Source of the DNA: an uncultured Lachnospiraceae bacterium
Lineage (GTDB): Bacteria > Bacillota > Clostridia > Lachnospirales > Lachnospiraceae
Assembly (NCBI GenBank): GCA_910584115.1
Contig: CAJTYN010000012.1
Coordinates: forward strand, 10,994-20,025
Length of the DNA: 9,032 bases
Reading direction: 5' to 3'
In this document: positions 1 to 7,733 of the stretch, piece after piece
How the letters are laid out: each line of letters begins with the position of its first letter
Numbering within the stretch: the first letter of the stretch is position 1
The notes under the pieces: model-generated
Told to the model about the DNA's origin: nothing
Database searches by the model: none
What the model saw: the letters and a program-made list of their open reading frames with translations, nothing else
Made by a program: the position numbers and the translations under genes

Positions 1-249
1 GTGCTGCCCCAGGCGATCCGCACGATGATCCCGTCGATCATCAACCAGTTCATCATCACGCTGAAAGATACGTCCATCCTGTCCGTCATCGGATTCCCGG
101 AACTGACGAACATCGGTAAGACCATATCGGGGAATACATTCAAGAGTCTCCAGACGTGGGCGATCGTCGGCGTCATGTATATGGTCGTCATCGTCACGTT
201 GAGCAGGGTCGCGAAGAGGATCGAGAGGAGGATGAACCGTGGGAGATAA
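1..249 (+). CDS. Polar amino acid ABC transporter permease, C-terminal part (truncated by window edge)
   Basis: This is the last 82 or so residues of an inner-membrane permease of the HisM/GlnP type, which passes a polar amino acid delivered by a binding protein into the cell. The visible part begins within the conserved EAA loop that docks on the ATPase: LPQAIR near residue 2, then a Pro-rich turn and a KDTSIL motif near residues 22-27, all typical of the family. One clear hydrophobic segment follows (about residues 53-68), then a basic cytoplasmic tail rich in Arg. The gene is cut by the left edge, so the GTG at base 1 is not a credible start. Its stop overlaps the start of the ATPase gene by 11 bases, as expected for translationally coupled subunits. 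Substrate specificity cannot be read from this piece. Confidence 0.9.
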   Translation: MLPQAIRTMIPSIINQFIITLKDTSILSVIGFPELTNIGKTISGNTFKSLQTWAIVGVMYMVVIVTLSRVAKRIERRMNRGR

Positions 250-979
250 AAAGGTAAAGGTGCATGTGAAGAATCTGAAAAAGAGCTTCGGGAAACTGGA
301 AGTCTTAAAAGACATCAGCATCGACATCGACGAAGGCGAGGTCGTGGTGCTCTTAGGCCCTTCGGGAAGCGGGAAATCCACGTTCCTGCGGTGTCTGAAC
401 CAATTAGAGACGGCCACGGCGGGGACGATCCTGGTGGACAACCAGGATGTGACGGATAAACATACGGATATCAATAAGGTGCGTGAAAATATCGGGATGG
501 TGTTCCAGCATTTTAATCTGTTCCCCCACAAGACCGTGCTGGAGAACATCATGCTGGCGCCTGTGGAACTCAAGAAGATGACGAAGGAGCAGGCGTCCCA
601 GGCAGGGATGAGGCTCTTGGAACGCGTGGGGATGGACGCGAAAGCGGACGTGTACCCGAGCCAGATCTCCGGCGGGCAGAAGCAGCGTGTGGCGATCGCC
701 CGGGCGCTGGCCATGAACCCGGACATCATGCTCTTTGACGAGCCCACGTCCGCGCTGGACCCGGAGATGGTGGGCGAAGTCCTTGCAGTCATGAAGGAGC
801 TCGCCGCGGAGGGCATGACGATGGTCGTCGTGACCCATGAGATCGGTTTTGCCCGGGAGGTGGCAGACCGGATCGTGTTCATGGACGCGGGCTACATCGT
901 GGAACAGGGGACGCCGGAGGAGATCATCGAACATCCGAAGGAAGAGCGGACGATCGATTTCCTGAACAAAGTCTTATAG
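239..979 (+). CDS. Polar amino acid ABC transporter ATP-binding protein (GlnQ/HisP type)
   Basis: This 246-residue cytoplasmic ATPase powers amino acid import with the permease encoded just upstream. All ABC motifs are intact: Walker A GPSGSGKST at 40-48, Q-loop Gln90, signature ISGGQ at 143-147, Walker B IMLFDEP at 163-169, D-loop SALD at 171-174 and the switch His200. The FNLFPH segment after the Q-loop is characteristic of the polar amino acid subfamily (GlnQ, HisP, ArtP), and the length is normal. I chose the GTG start at 239 because a GAGAGGAGG ribosome binding site lies just upstream and the N-terminus then matches the family; it overlaps the permease stop. The binding protein is not in the window and presumably lies to the left. 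The substrate (glutamine, histidine, cystine or another polar amino acid) is not determined. Confidence 0.95.
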   Translation: MGDKKVKVHVKNLKKSFGKLEVLKDISIDIDEGEVVVLLGPSGSGKSTFLRCLNQLETATAGTILVDNQDVTDKHTDINKVRENIGMVFQHFNLFPHKTVLENIMLAPVELKKMTKEQASQAGMRLLERVGMDAKADVYPSQISGGQKQRVAIARALAMNPDIMLFDEPTSALDPEMVGEVLAVMKELAAEGMTMVVVTHEIGFAREVADRIVFMDAGYIVEQGTPEEIIEHPKEERTIDFLNKVL

Positions 980-1012
980 ATCGATCTTATAAAAAGAGGG
1001 GGCCAGGCTATT

Positions 1013-1597
1013 ATGAAGAAGATCATAACGATCAGCCGTGAATTTGGCGCGGGCGGAGGCGAGATCGGGAGAGCCATCGCGAAAAAGCTGAATTACGAAT
1101 ATTACGACAAAGAGATCATCCTGCAGGCGGCGCGCGTATCGAACATCGATGTGGAGAGCATCATCAAATGGGATGAAAAGGTGCCGATCAATTTTGGATT
1201 CGCCCAGAGTCTGTTCGATTTTTACAACAAACCGCTCAACGAAAAACTCTTTGAGATACAGCGGAATGTGATCCGCTCGATCGGAGAGAAAGGAAGATGT
1301 GTCATCGTAGGGCGCAACGCCAACACCGTTTTAAAGGAATTTGACAACGGGCTCCATGTGTTCCTCCATGCGGATCCCTATTGGAGGCAGCAGCGCATGA
1401 AAGACCGGATGGCAGACACGCCTGAATCGAAGATCGGCGAGAAGATCCGGCTCATCGACAAAGCGCGGCGGAAATACTGTTTCTATTACACGAACACAGA
1501 ATTCGGGTACGCGGATCACTACGATGTCTGCCTGAGCACTTCGGCGCTGGGGATCGAGACGTGTACGGATATCTTGTTGAGACTGGCAGAGGAATAG
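1013..1597 (+). CDS. Cytidylate kinase-like family protein
   Basis: This 194-residue protein matches the cytidylate-kinase-like family (Pfam Cytidylate_kin2 type) common in Clostridia. The visible marks are the N-terminal TISREFG followed by a Gly-rich loop GAGGGEIG at about 12-19, YYDKEII at 30-36, CVIVGRNAN at 96-104, a VFLHA strand at 116-120, an Arg-rich lid region at 125-132 and a DKARRKYC..YY segment at 149-159. Family members are assumed to be nucleotide kinases, but few have been tested. The Gly-rich loop has no lysine, and residue 16 is Gly where relatives I recall carry Arg, so activity is uncertain. The start has a good AAGAGGGGG site at 994-1002. The gene lies 33 bases after the amino acid ATPase and 28 bases before a nucleoside-type importer, with no visible terminator on either side. 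A role with imported nucleosides is only inferred from position. Confidence 0.85.
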   Translation: MKKIITISREFGAGGGEIGRAIAKKLNYEYYDKEIILQAARVSNIDVESIIKWDEKVPINFGFAQSLFDFYNKPLNEKLFEIQRNVIRSIGEKGRCVIVGRNANTVLKEFDNGLHVFLHADPYWRQQRMKDRMADTPESKIGEKIRLIDKARRKYCFYYTNTEFGYADHYDVCLSTSALGIETCTDILLRLAEE

Positions 1598-1625
1598 ACC
1601 TAAAGATGAACGGAGGAGAGCAAAG

Positions 1626-2813
1626 ATGAGAAGAAGAGTGTTCAGTGTGCTGCTCAGCGCAGTCCTGATGGCGACAGCCCTGACCGGATGCGGCGGCAGC
1701 GCGGACACAGCAGACGATGCACAGACGGCGCAGGAGAGCCCGGAGAAAGAAGGCGCAGGGATCGCCAAAGAGGATCTGAAAGTCGGCTTTGTGCACATCG
1801 GTGACCCCAGCGACATGGGGTATACATACAACCATGACCAGGGCACCCAGAAGATGCAGGAGGATCTGGGCCTTTCAGACGACCAGATCATCAACAAATT
1901 CAACACGCCGGAGGATGCTCAGTGCGACACGGCCCTGCGGGAACTGGTGGATGCGGGGTGTCAGATCATCTTCGGCACCAGCTTTGGCTTTGAAGATTAC
2001 ATGCTGGAGGTGGCGAGGGAATACCCGGACGTGCAGTTCTGCCATGCCACAGGGTATCAGGCGGCCAGTTCCGGTCTTTCCAACATGCACGATTATTTTA
2101 CCCCGATCTACCAGGCGCGCTATCTCTCCGGGATCGCGGCCGGCCTGAAGACAGAGACGGATAAATTGGGCTACGTGGCGGCATTTCCTTATGCGGAGGT
2201 GATCAGCGGTCTCACCAGCTTCTATCTGGGCGCAAAGAGCGTGAACCCGGATGTGACCATGGAGATCCAGTACACTAACGCCTGGAACGATCCGAAAAAA
2301 GAATCGGAAGTGGCACAGGCCCTGATCGACAGCGGGTGCGACGTGCTCTCCCAGCATTCCGACTCCACCGCCGCGGCCACAACGGCGGAAAAGAACGGCG
2401 CATGGCACGTGGGCTACAACGCGGACACGATCGCGGCGGCGCCGAAAGCGTCCCTGATCTCCGCGTGCATCGACTGGAGCATCTATCTGACAGAGGCCGT
2501 ACAGGCGGTGATCGACGGGGAGGAGATCCCCGCGGACTGGTGCCAGGGTCTGTCTGAGGACGGCGAGACGGATACGATCTATCTGTCACCGCTGAATGAG
2601 GATATCGCCGCCGAGGGCACACAGGAAGCCATCGACGAGGCGGAGGAGAAGATCCGCTCCGGCGAGGTGCAGGTCTTCCAGGGTCCGCTCAAAGGCGTGA
2701 GTCCGGAAGGCGAAGAGTTTGAGGTAAAAGAAGGAGAACATTTCCCCGAGCAGGAAGAGGCGTCGGCCCCGACCTGGAGCTACATCGTAGATGGATGTAC
2801 TGTAGTGGGATAG
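1626..2813 (+). CDS. BMP-family ABC transporter substrate-binding lipoprotein (probable nucleoside binding)
   Basis: This 395-residue protein is the extracellular, membrane-anchored receptor of the importer encoded downstream. The N-terminus is a lipoprotein signal: MRRR, a hydrophobic stretch, and lipobox LTGC with the modified Cys22, followed by a Ser/Asp/Glu-rich linker to about residue 50. The mature domain starts KVGFVHIGDPSD at 52-63. It continues with IIFGTSFGFED (114-124), ARYLSGIAAGL (164-174), WNDPKKESEVA (220-230) and DVLSQHSDSTAA (239-250), which are typical of BMP/PnrA/Med-type periplasmic-binding folds that bind nucleosides or similar ligands. A charged C-terminal extension of about 50 residues follows the core fold. 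The start is supported by GGAGGAG at 1612-1618. The ligand is inferred from the family. The N-terminal motif differs from the classic PnrA/NupN pattern, so a different purine-like ligand is possible. Confidence 0.93.
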   Translation: MRRRVFSVLLSAVLMATALTGCGGSADTADDAQTAQESPEKEGAGIAKEDLKVGFVHIGDPSDMGYTYNHDQGTQKMQEDLGLSDDQIINKFNTPEDAQCDTALRELVDAGCQIIFGTSFGFEDYMLEVAREYPDVQFCHATGYQAASSGLSNMHDYFTPIYQARYLSGIAAGLKTETDKLGYVAAFPYAEVISGLTSFYLGAKSVNPDVTMEIQYTNAWNDPKKESEVAQALIDSGCDVLSQHSDSTAAATTAEKNGAWHVGYNADTIAAAPKASLISACIDWSIYLTEAVQAVIDGEEIPADWCQGLSEDGETDTIYLSPLNEDIAAEGTQEAIDEAEEKIRSGEVQVFQGPLKGVSPEGEEFEVKEGEHFPEQEEASAPTWSYIVDGCTVVG

Positions 2814-2820
2814 GCGAGAG

Positions 2821-2853
2821 GGGCAGGGCTGCGAAAAAAGAGTGGTCCTGCCC
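2821..2853 (+). promoter_or_regulatory. Hairpin between binding-protein and ATPase genes, no T tract
   Basis: The arms GGGCAGGGCT (2821-2830) and GGTCCTGCCC (2844-2853) can form a 10-bp stem with seven Watson-Crick pairs at the base, two G-U wobbles near the top and a 13-base A-rich loop. It begins 7 bases after the binding-protein stop. No run of T follows, so it is not a standard intrinsic terminator. In binding-protein transporter operons, such intergenic stems often protect the upstream message and so raise binding-protein levels over membrane subunits. That role is inferred here. Confidence 0.6.
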
Positions 2854-2894
2854 TAGTACTTGCAGGTCATCAGCAAAAAGAGGAGGGATTTACG

Positions 2895-4451
2895 ATGGAC
2901 GGGCAGGCCACGACATACGCCGTACAGATGAAAGGGATCACGAAATCCTTCGGAAGAGTAACGGCGAACCAGAAGATCGATCTGGATCTGAAAAATGGGG
3001 AGATCCTGGCGCTCTTGGGGGAGAACGGCAGCGGGAAGACGACGCTCATGAACATCTTGTCCGGGATCTACTTTCCGGACAGCGGTACGATCCAGGTGCA
3101 GGGCCAAAAGGTCGCCATCCGTTCGCCCAGGGATGCCTATGCGCTGGGGATCGGTATGATCCATCAGCATTTCAGGCTGGTGGAGACGCTCACCGCGGTG
3201 GAAAATATCGTCCTGGGGCTTCCGGGGGGCAGATACGTGGACCGGAGGCGGGCGGAAGAAAAAGTGCGGGCGATCAGCGAGCGCTATCAGTTCGACCTGG
3301 ATCCCAGGAAAAAGATCTACAACATGTCCGTATCAGAGAAGCAGAAGGTGGAGATCATAAAGGCATTGTACCGCGAGGCCAAGATCCTGATCCTGGACGA
3401 GCCGACGGCGGTGCTGACGCCCCAGGAGGCGGAGCGGCTCTTTGGCGTCCTGCGGAACATGAGAGCGGACGGCAGATCGATCATCATCATCACCCATAAG
3501 CTCCACGAGGTGCTGGCGATCTCCGACCGGGTGGCGATCCTGCGAAAAGGCGAGCACATCGGGACCATCGAGACAGCCGACGCCACCCAGGAGGAGCTGA
3601 CAGAGAAGATGGTCGGCCGTCCGGTCAGCCTCTCCATCGCCCGCCCAGAGCCCCGGCGGGGCGAAGAGATGCTCAAAGTAGTGGATCTGACCTGTATAGG
3701 CCCGGACCGGGTAAAAGTCCTGGACCGGGTCAGTTTTTCTGTCCACGCGGGAGAGATCCTCGGGGTCGCGGGGATCTCCGGCAGCGGGCAGAGAGAGCTG
3801 TGCGAGGCCATCGCCGGGCTCTACCCGGTGACCGGCGGCTCGATCTTATACAACTGCCGTGTAAATGGGACGCAGGTCATGGAAAACATCGTAGGCCAGC
3901 GCAGCGACCAGATCTTCCGAAAAGGGATCGCCATGGCGTTCGTGCCGGAAGACCGGCTGGGCATGGGGCTGGTGGGTTCCATGGATATGGTGGACAATGT
4001 GATGCTGCGCAGCTACAGGAGCACGCCCGGGATCTTCGTGGACAGAAAGGCGCCGCGCAAGATCGCCCAGTCGCTGGTCCGGGAGCTTGAGATCCAGACG
4101 CCGGATGTCACCACCCCGGTGCGCCGCCTCTCCGGTGGAAATGTGCAGAAAGTCCTGCTGGGAAGGGAGATCGCCTACGGGCCGTCGGTGCTGGTGGCCG
4201 CCTATCCGGTGCGGGGGCTGGACATCAGTTCTTCCTACAAGATCTACGACATGCTCAACGCACAGAAAGAGAAAGGCGTGGCCGTCATCTACGTGGGGGA
4301 GGACCTGGATGTGCTGATGGAGATCTCGGACCGGATCCTCGTGCTGTGCGGCGGAAAAGTCAGCAAGATCGCGGATCCGAGGACGACTGGGAAAGAGGAG
4401 ATCGGGCTGATGATGCTCCGTGGGAGAGGAGAGGGGGAAGAAATATCATGA
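2895..4451 (+). CDS. BMP-type nucleoside ABC transporter, duplicated ATP-binding protein (YufO/NupO-like)
   Basis: This 518-residue cytoplasmic protein holds two fused ABC domains, the usual design and length for the ATPase of BMP and sugar importers. Domain 1 has Walker A GENGSGKT (42-49), Q-loop Gln91, Walker B ILILDEP (164-170) and switch His201. Its signature is degenerate (MSVSEKQK, 144-151) where relatives have SVGxQQ. Domain 2 has a Walker A remnant GISGSGQ (293-299) without lysine, an intact signature LSGGN (412-416), a Walker B lacking the Asp-Glu pair (VLVAAYP, 432-438) and Gly468 near the usual His position. One ATP site (domain 1 Walker A with domain 2 signature) therefore looks canonical and the other degenerate, which is common in this family. 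The start is set by AGGAGGG at 2881-2887. The stop overlaps the next start as ATGA at 4448-4451. Confidence 0.94.
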   Translation: MDGQATTYAVQMKGITKSFGRVTANQKIDLDLKNGEILALLGENGSGKTTLMNILSGIYFPDSGTIQVQGQKVAIRSPRDAYALGIGMIHQHFRLVETLTAVENIVLGLPGGRYVDRRRAEEKVRAISERYQFDLDPRKKIYNMSVSEKQKVEIIKALYREAKILILDEPTAVLTPQEAERLFGVLRNMRADGRSIIIITHKLHEVLAISDRVAILRKGEHIGTIETADATQEELTEKMVGRPVSLSIARPEPRRGEEMLKVVDLTCIGPDRVKVLDRVSFSVHAGEILGVAGISGSGQRELCEAIAGLYPVTGGSILYNCRVNGTQVMENIVGQRSDQIFRKGIAMAFVPEDRLGMGLVGSMDMVDNVMLRSYRSTPGIFVDRKAPRKIAQSLVRELEIQTPDVTTPVRRLSGGNVQKVLLGREIAYGPSVLVAAYPVRGLDISSSYKIYDMLNAQKEKGVAVIYVGEDLDVLMEISDRILVLCGGKVSKIADPRTTGKEEIGLMMLRGRGEGEEIS

Positions 4452-5518
4452 TATCGCTGCATATGGTAAAAAGGGAAGAACTCCCGAAGAGAGAGCAGTG
4501 GCTCATCCGTGGGATCGCTCTCATGGGTGCGCTCCTGGCGGGCGCGCTCCTGCTCCTATCCCTGGGCCATGATCCGCTGGCTGTGTACAGGGACATGGTG
4601 GTCGGCGCGCTGGGGTCGCCCACCGTGCGCAAGGAAACGGTGAAGATCGCGGTCCCTCTGCTGATCACGGCGATCGGGATCTCCCTGGCGTTCAGGATGC
4701 GGTTCTGGAACATCGGGGCGGAGGGGCAGATCCTGATGGGAGCGGTCTGCGCCGGATATTTTGCCTTTTTCCAGTACGACAGCATGCCCCGGCCGCTCCT
4801 TTTGCTGGTCATGTTCCTGGCGGGGATGGCGGGCGGCGGACTTTACGGCCTGATACCGGCGTTTTTCAAGGCGAGATGGGGGACGAACGAGACGCTGTTC
4901 ACATTGATGTTAGATTATATCGCTCTGTCTTTTGTCAAATATCTCCAGAACGGTCCCTGGAAAGCGCCGCACAGCCAGTTCCCCAAAATGCCCATGCTGG
5001 ACGACCGGGCCCGCCTTACAAAGGTCTTTGGGGTCCACTGGGGCTGGATCTTGGCTTTGGTCTTGGTGGCGGCGGCTTACTTTTATGTGACAAAGACAAA
5101 GCAGGGATATGAGATCGCCGTCGTGGGCGAGAGCATGGACACGGCCCGCTACGCCGGGATCGATGTGCGTTTTGTGATGATCCGCACGATGGTCCTCTCA
5201 GGAGCGCTCTGTGGGCTGGCCGGTATGCTCCAGCTGGCCGGTTCCGACCATACGATCACGGAGGGCACCGCGGGGGGCGTGGGTTTTACTGCGATCACGG
5301 TGGCCTGGATGGCGAAGATGGACGCCTTCGGGATGTTGGCGGTGTCTGTCTTCATCGCGATCCTGGAGCGGGGGGCGGATAAGATACAGACGACGTTCAA
5401 GATCCCGGCCTCGGCGGCGGAGGTGCTGACGGGGCTGATCTTGTTTTTTATGCTGGGCTGTGAGTTTTTTATTGATTATAAGCTGGCGCGCAGCAGGGAA
5501 AAGGAGGCCCGTGCATGA
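4448..5518 (+). CDS. BMP-type nucleoside ABC transporter permease 1 (YufP/NupP-like)
   Basis: This 356-residue integral membrane protein is one half of the translocation channel. It belongs to the branched-chain/ribose-type permease superfamily (BPD_transp_2). It has a hydrophobic segment at about 21-39, the motif FWNIGAEGQILMG at 87-98, several more membrane spans, VVGESMDTARYAGID at 225-239 that is diagnostic of the family, and further spans to about residue 342 before a charged C-terminus. The reading frame is open from about 4346, but I place the start at 4448. That ATG forms an ATGA overlap with the ATPase stop, follows a GAGGGGG site at 4431-4437 and removes a 34-residue non-hydrophobic N-terminus that would lie wholly inside the ATPase gene. 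The stop again overlaps the next start as ATGA at 5515-5518, so all three genes are translationally coupled. Confidence 0.93.
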   Translation: MISLHMVKREELPKREQWLIRGIALMGALLAGALLLLSLGHDPLAVYRDMVVGALGSPTVRKETVKIAVPLLITAIGISLAFRMRFWNIGAEGQILMGAVCAGYFAFFQYDSMPRPLLLLVMFLAGMAGGGLYGLIPAFFKARWGTNETLFTLMLDYIALSFVKYLQNGPWKAPHSQFPKMPMLDDRARLTKVFGVHWGWILALVLVAAAYFYVTKTKQGYEIAVVGESMDTARYAGIDVRFVMIRTMVLSGALCGLAGMLQLAGSDHTITEGTAGGVGFTAITVAWMAKMDAFGMLAVSVFIAILERGADKIQTTFKIPASAAEVLTGLILFFMLGCEFFIDYKLARSREKEARA

Positions 5519-6504
5519 ATACATTACTGGATCTGGCGGTGGCCGCTGTGCTGGCCGGTACGCCGCTCCTTCTGGGGACCCTGGGCGAGATCCTGACGGA
5601 AAAGTCGGGGAATATCAACCTGGGCGTGGAGGGCATGATGTTCATGGGAGCGATCGCCGGGCTGGCGGCTCCGTATGTGTATGAGCAGTGCGTCCTGGGC
5701 GCGGGGGGAAGGCCCCTGGGCTGGCTGGGCGCAGTTTTTGCCCTGATCGCGTCTTTTCTGGCGGGGGCTTTGGGGGCGCTGATCTACGGGTTTTTGACGA
5801 TCACGCTCCGGGCGGACCAGAACGTGACGGGGCTGACGCTGACCATCTTCGGGACGGGCGTCGGGAATTTCTTCGGGGAATACTTAAGCGGCAGGGCTGG
5901 CGGTTATGTGGCGCTGGGAGATGAAGTGAAAGCGGCGTTCGCGGGCATCTCCATCCCCGGTCTGTCTCAGATCCCCGTGGTCGGGCGGCTGTTCTTTCGC
6001 TATAATTGGGTGGTGTATCTTGCCGTGGCGGTGGCATTGGCGATGCATCATTTCTTTAAGAGGACCCGTGCGGGACTCAACCTGCGCGCGGTGGGGGAAG
6101 ACCCGGCGGCAGCGGACGCGGCCGGGATCGATGTGGCCCGGTATAGATATCTGGCGACGGTGGTCGGGGGCGGCCTCTGCGGGATCGGGGGGATGTATAT
6201 GAGCATGGTGACCACCTCCTGCGTGTGGGTGCACGATTGTGTCAGCGGTTATGGCTGGCTGGCGGTGGCGCTGGTCATATTCGCGGCGTGGAACCCGGCC
6301 CGGGCGCTCCTGGCCGCGCTGGTCTTCGGCGGGCTGACGGTGCTGCGGCTGTATCTGCACATACCGGGGATCCCTATGCAGATCTATGATATGCTCCCGT
6401 ATGCGGTGACGGTGTTGGTGCTGATCGTGACCAGCATCCGCCAGAGCCGGGAGAATGTGCAGCCGAAGAGCTGCGGGGTCAATTATTTTAGGGAAGAACG
6501 GTAA
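5515..6504 (+). CDS. BMP-type nucleoside ABC transporter permease 2 (YufQ/NupQ-like)
   Basis: This 329-residue membrane protein is the second channel subunit and should pair with permease 1. Family marks are a hydrophobic N-terminus, EKSGNINLGVEGMM at 29-42, QNVTGLTLTIFG at 102-113, and RAGLNLRAVGEDP at 185-197 followed by DAAGID. This last loop corresponds to the segment in permease 1 that holds VGESMDTARYAGID. Hydrophobic spans continue to about residue 307, then a short charged tail. Length is normal for YufQ-like proteins. The start is supported by AAGGAGG at 5501-5507, 7 bases ahead. No clear terminator follows the stop; the next gene begins 83 bases later behind its own promoter. A short relic that resembles codons 186-200 of this gene lies near 8462. 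Confidence 0.94.
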   Translation: MNTLLDLAVAAVLAGTPLLLGTLGEILTEKSGNINLGVEGMMFMGAIAGLAAPYVYEQCVLGAGGRPLGWLGAVFALIASFLAGALGALIYGFLTITLRADQNVTGLTLTIFGTGVGNFFGEYLSGRAGGYVALGDEVKAAFAGISIPGLSQIPVVGRLFFRYNWVVYLAVAVALAMHHFFKRTRAGLNLRAVGEDPAAADAAGIDVARYRYLATVVGGGLCGIGGMYMSMVTTSCVWVHDCVSGYGWLAVALVIFAAWNPARALLAALVFGGLTVLRLYLHIPGIPMQIYDMLPYAVTVLVLIVTSIRQSRENVQPKSCGVNYFREER

Positions 6505-6532
6505 AAAATGATAATATATAGATCGTCTTTTT

Positions 6533-6561
6533 TTGATCTTATGGTATGATCTATTTATAAA
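6533..6561 (+). promoter_or_regulatory. Sigma-70-type promoter of the DUF262-HEPN pair
   Basis: A -35 box TTGATC (6533-6538) and a -10 box TATAAA (6556-6561) are separated by exactly 17 bases, four and five of six matching the vegetative consensus. Transcription would start near 6568, giving a short leader into the AGGAGGG site at 6577-6583 and the ATG at 6588. It sits right after a run of seven T. The surrounding DNA is AT-rich, so a chance match is possible, but position and spacing fit well. Confidence 0.6.
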
Positions 6562-6587
6562 GATGGGATTTTTAATAGGAGGGATTT

Positions 6588-7721
6588 ATGGATAATGATC
6601 TTAAGATAAATGAGTTTGATGATAGGATCTCTGACATGGAACGGCAGATAAATGATGAAAGGGCACGTTTATCGACTGATCGGATGGATATTTCTTTTGG
6701 CGAGTTGATCAATATGTATAAAGTAGGCGAATTGGTGATCAGACCAGAGTACCAAAGGCTTTTTAGATGGAAAGGACATCAAAAAACGGCGCTGATCGAA
6801 TCTATTTTGCTGGGGATCCCTATTCCACCCATTTTTGTGGCCGAGGATGAGGACGGTGTGTGGGAATTAGTTGATGGATTACAGCGGTTATCAACGATCA
6901 TAAGTTTTTTTGGCAGTCTGGACAAAAGTTTATTGGTAAGAGATCCTGATGAGGATATTGGAGAGGATAGTGAAGAGAATAAGAATAAATGGGAATTAGA
7001 AAGTGGTGATCTGGTTGGGGGATTGGAAGGTTTTAATGTTGACACATTGCCCAAAAAATATGTTATCAATATAAAACGGGCAGTCTGTAGGGTCGAGATA
7101 CTCCGTGGTGAGAGCAATACGGCTATGAAGTATGAATTGTTTAAAAGATTAAATTCAGGTGGGTCAAAATTAACGGCGCAGGAAATACGTAATGCGATCT
7201 ATAGAGGGGTCGACCCGACACTGAATAAACTCATTGAGAAGCTCAGTAAGGAAGAAAACTTTAAAAGGCTTGTATCTTTAAGTGCGCAAAAAAAACAGGA
7301 GCTTTATGATCAGGAATTGATCCTTAGATTTATAGCATTTTTAAATAATATAGATACGATCAATTCTAATACGGAAAAGTTTTTGGATAGGTTCATGGAG
7401 AAATCTGTCAGAGATAGGGGATTTGATGTTGGATATTATGAAAGCATTTTTATTGAGGTCATGAAAATGCTCGCTGATGCTTGCAGTGATGATGTTTTTA
7501 GAAATGAACGTAATGCCTTTGTTCCTGCGTATTATGAAGGGATCATGATAGGGGTTGCGCAGAATATAGAAAAATATAGAGAGGATCCAGTACTTATTGC
7601 AGAAAAGGTCGAAGAACTTAAAACGGATACAGATTTCAAGAAATATTCTGGTTCGGCTTCCAACAGTAAAAACAGGATCAAAAACCGATTAAAACGTGCG
7701 AATACAATATTTGGCGGATAA
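6588..7721 (+). CDS. DUF262 domain-containing protein (ParB/GmrS-like)
   Basis: This 377-residue protein carries an N-terminal DUF262 domain, related to ParB and to the GmrS half of the modification-dependent GmrSD system. Visible motifs are IRPEYQR (51-57), FRW (59-61), LIESILLGIPIPPIF (69-83), DGLQRLST (96-103, usually DGQQR in relatives) and a conserved FKRLNSGGSKLTAQEIRNA segment (185-203). DUF262 domains are thought to bind or hydrolyse nucleotides and in some systems sense modified DNA. The C-terminal third is helical-looking and charged. I see no HNH/DUF1524 nuclease motif, so the protein lacks its own second nuclease domain. The start is fixed by AGGAGGG at 6577-6583. It forms an operon with the HEPN gene 12 bases downstream. 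Base composition is markedly more AT-rich than the transporter genes, suggesting acquisition. A defence role is inferred. Confidence 0.88.
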   Translation: MDNDLKINEFDDRISDMERQINDERARLSTDRMDISFGELINMYKVGELVIRPEYQRLFRWKGHQKTALIESILLGIPIPPIFVAEDEDGVWELVDGLQRLSTIISFFGSLDKSLLVRDPDEDIGEDSEENKNKWELESGDLVGGLEGFNVDTLPKKYVINIKRAVCRVEILRGESNTAMKYELFKRLNSGGSKLTAQEIRNAIYRGVDPTLNKLIEKLSKEENFKRLVSLSAQKKQELYDQELILRFIAFLNNIDTINSNTEKFLDRFMEKSVRDRGFDVGYYESIFIEVMKMLADACSDDVFRNERNAFVPAYYEGIMIGVAQNIEKYREDPVLIAEKVEELKTDTDFKKYSGSASNSKNRIKNRLKRANTIFGG

Positions 7722-7733
7722 CAGGGAGATGGG

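Noticed and set aside
988..993. TATAAA before the cytidylate-kinase-like gene as the -10 of an operon promoter
   Set aside because: No acceptable -35 box lies 16-18 bases upstream; the best candidate needs a spacer of about 20 bases.
3478..3496. ATC triplet run as a microsatellite
   Set aside because: It encodes the conserved IIIITH switch segment of ATPase domain 1 and is explained by codon use.
2795..3499. 234-codon open frame overlapping the double ATPase
   Set aside because: It is in another frame of the clearly conserved ATPase gene and its translation is low-complexity, rich in Gly, Arg and Asp, as expected from a GC-rich shadow frame.
4346..4447. Longer N-terminus for permease 1 starting at 4346
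   Set aside because: It would lie wholly within the ATPase gene in another frame, is charged rather than membrane-like, and the ATGA overlap at 4448 with a nearby ribosome binding site is the normal joint in this operon.
6520..6539. AGATC...GATCT inverted pair with a T-rich loop after the permease stop, as a terminator
   Set aside because: The stem is only 5 bp and AT-rich, and the T run lies in the loop, not after the stem. It does not meet the form of an intrinsic terminator.
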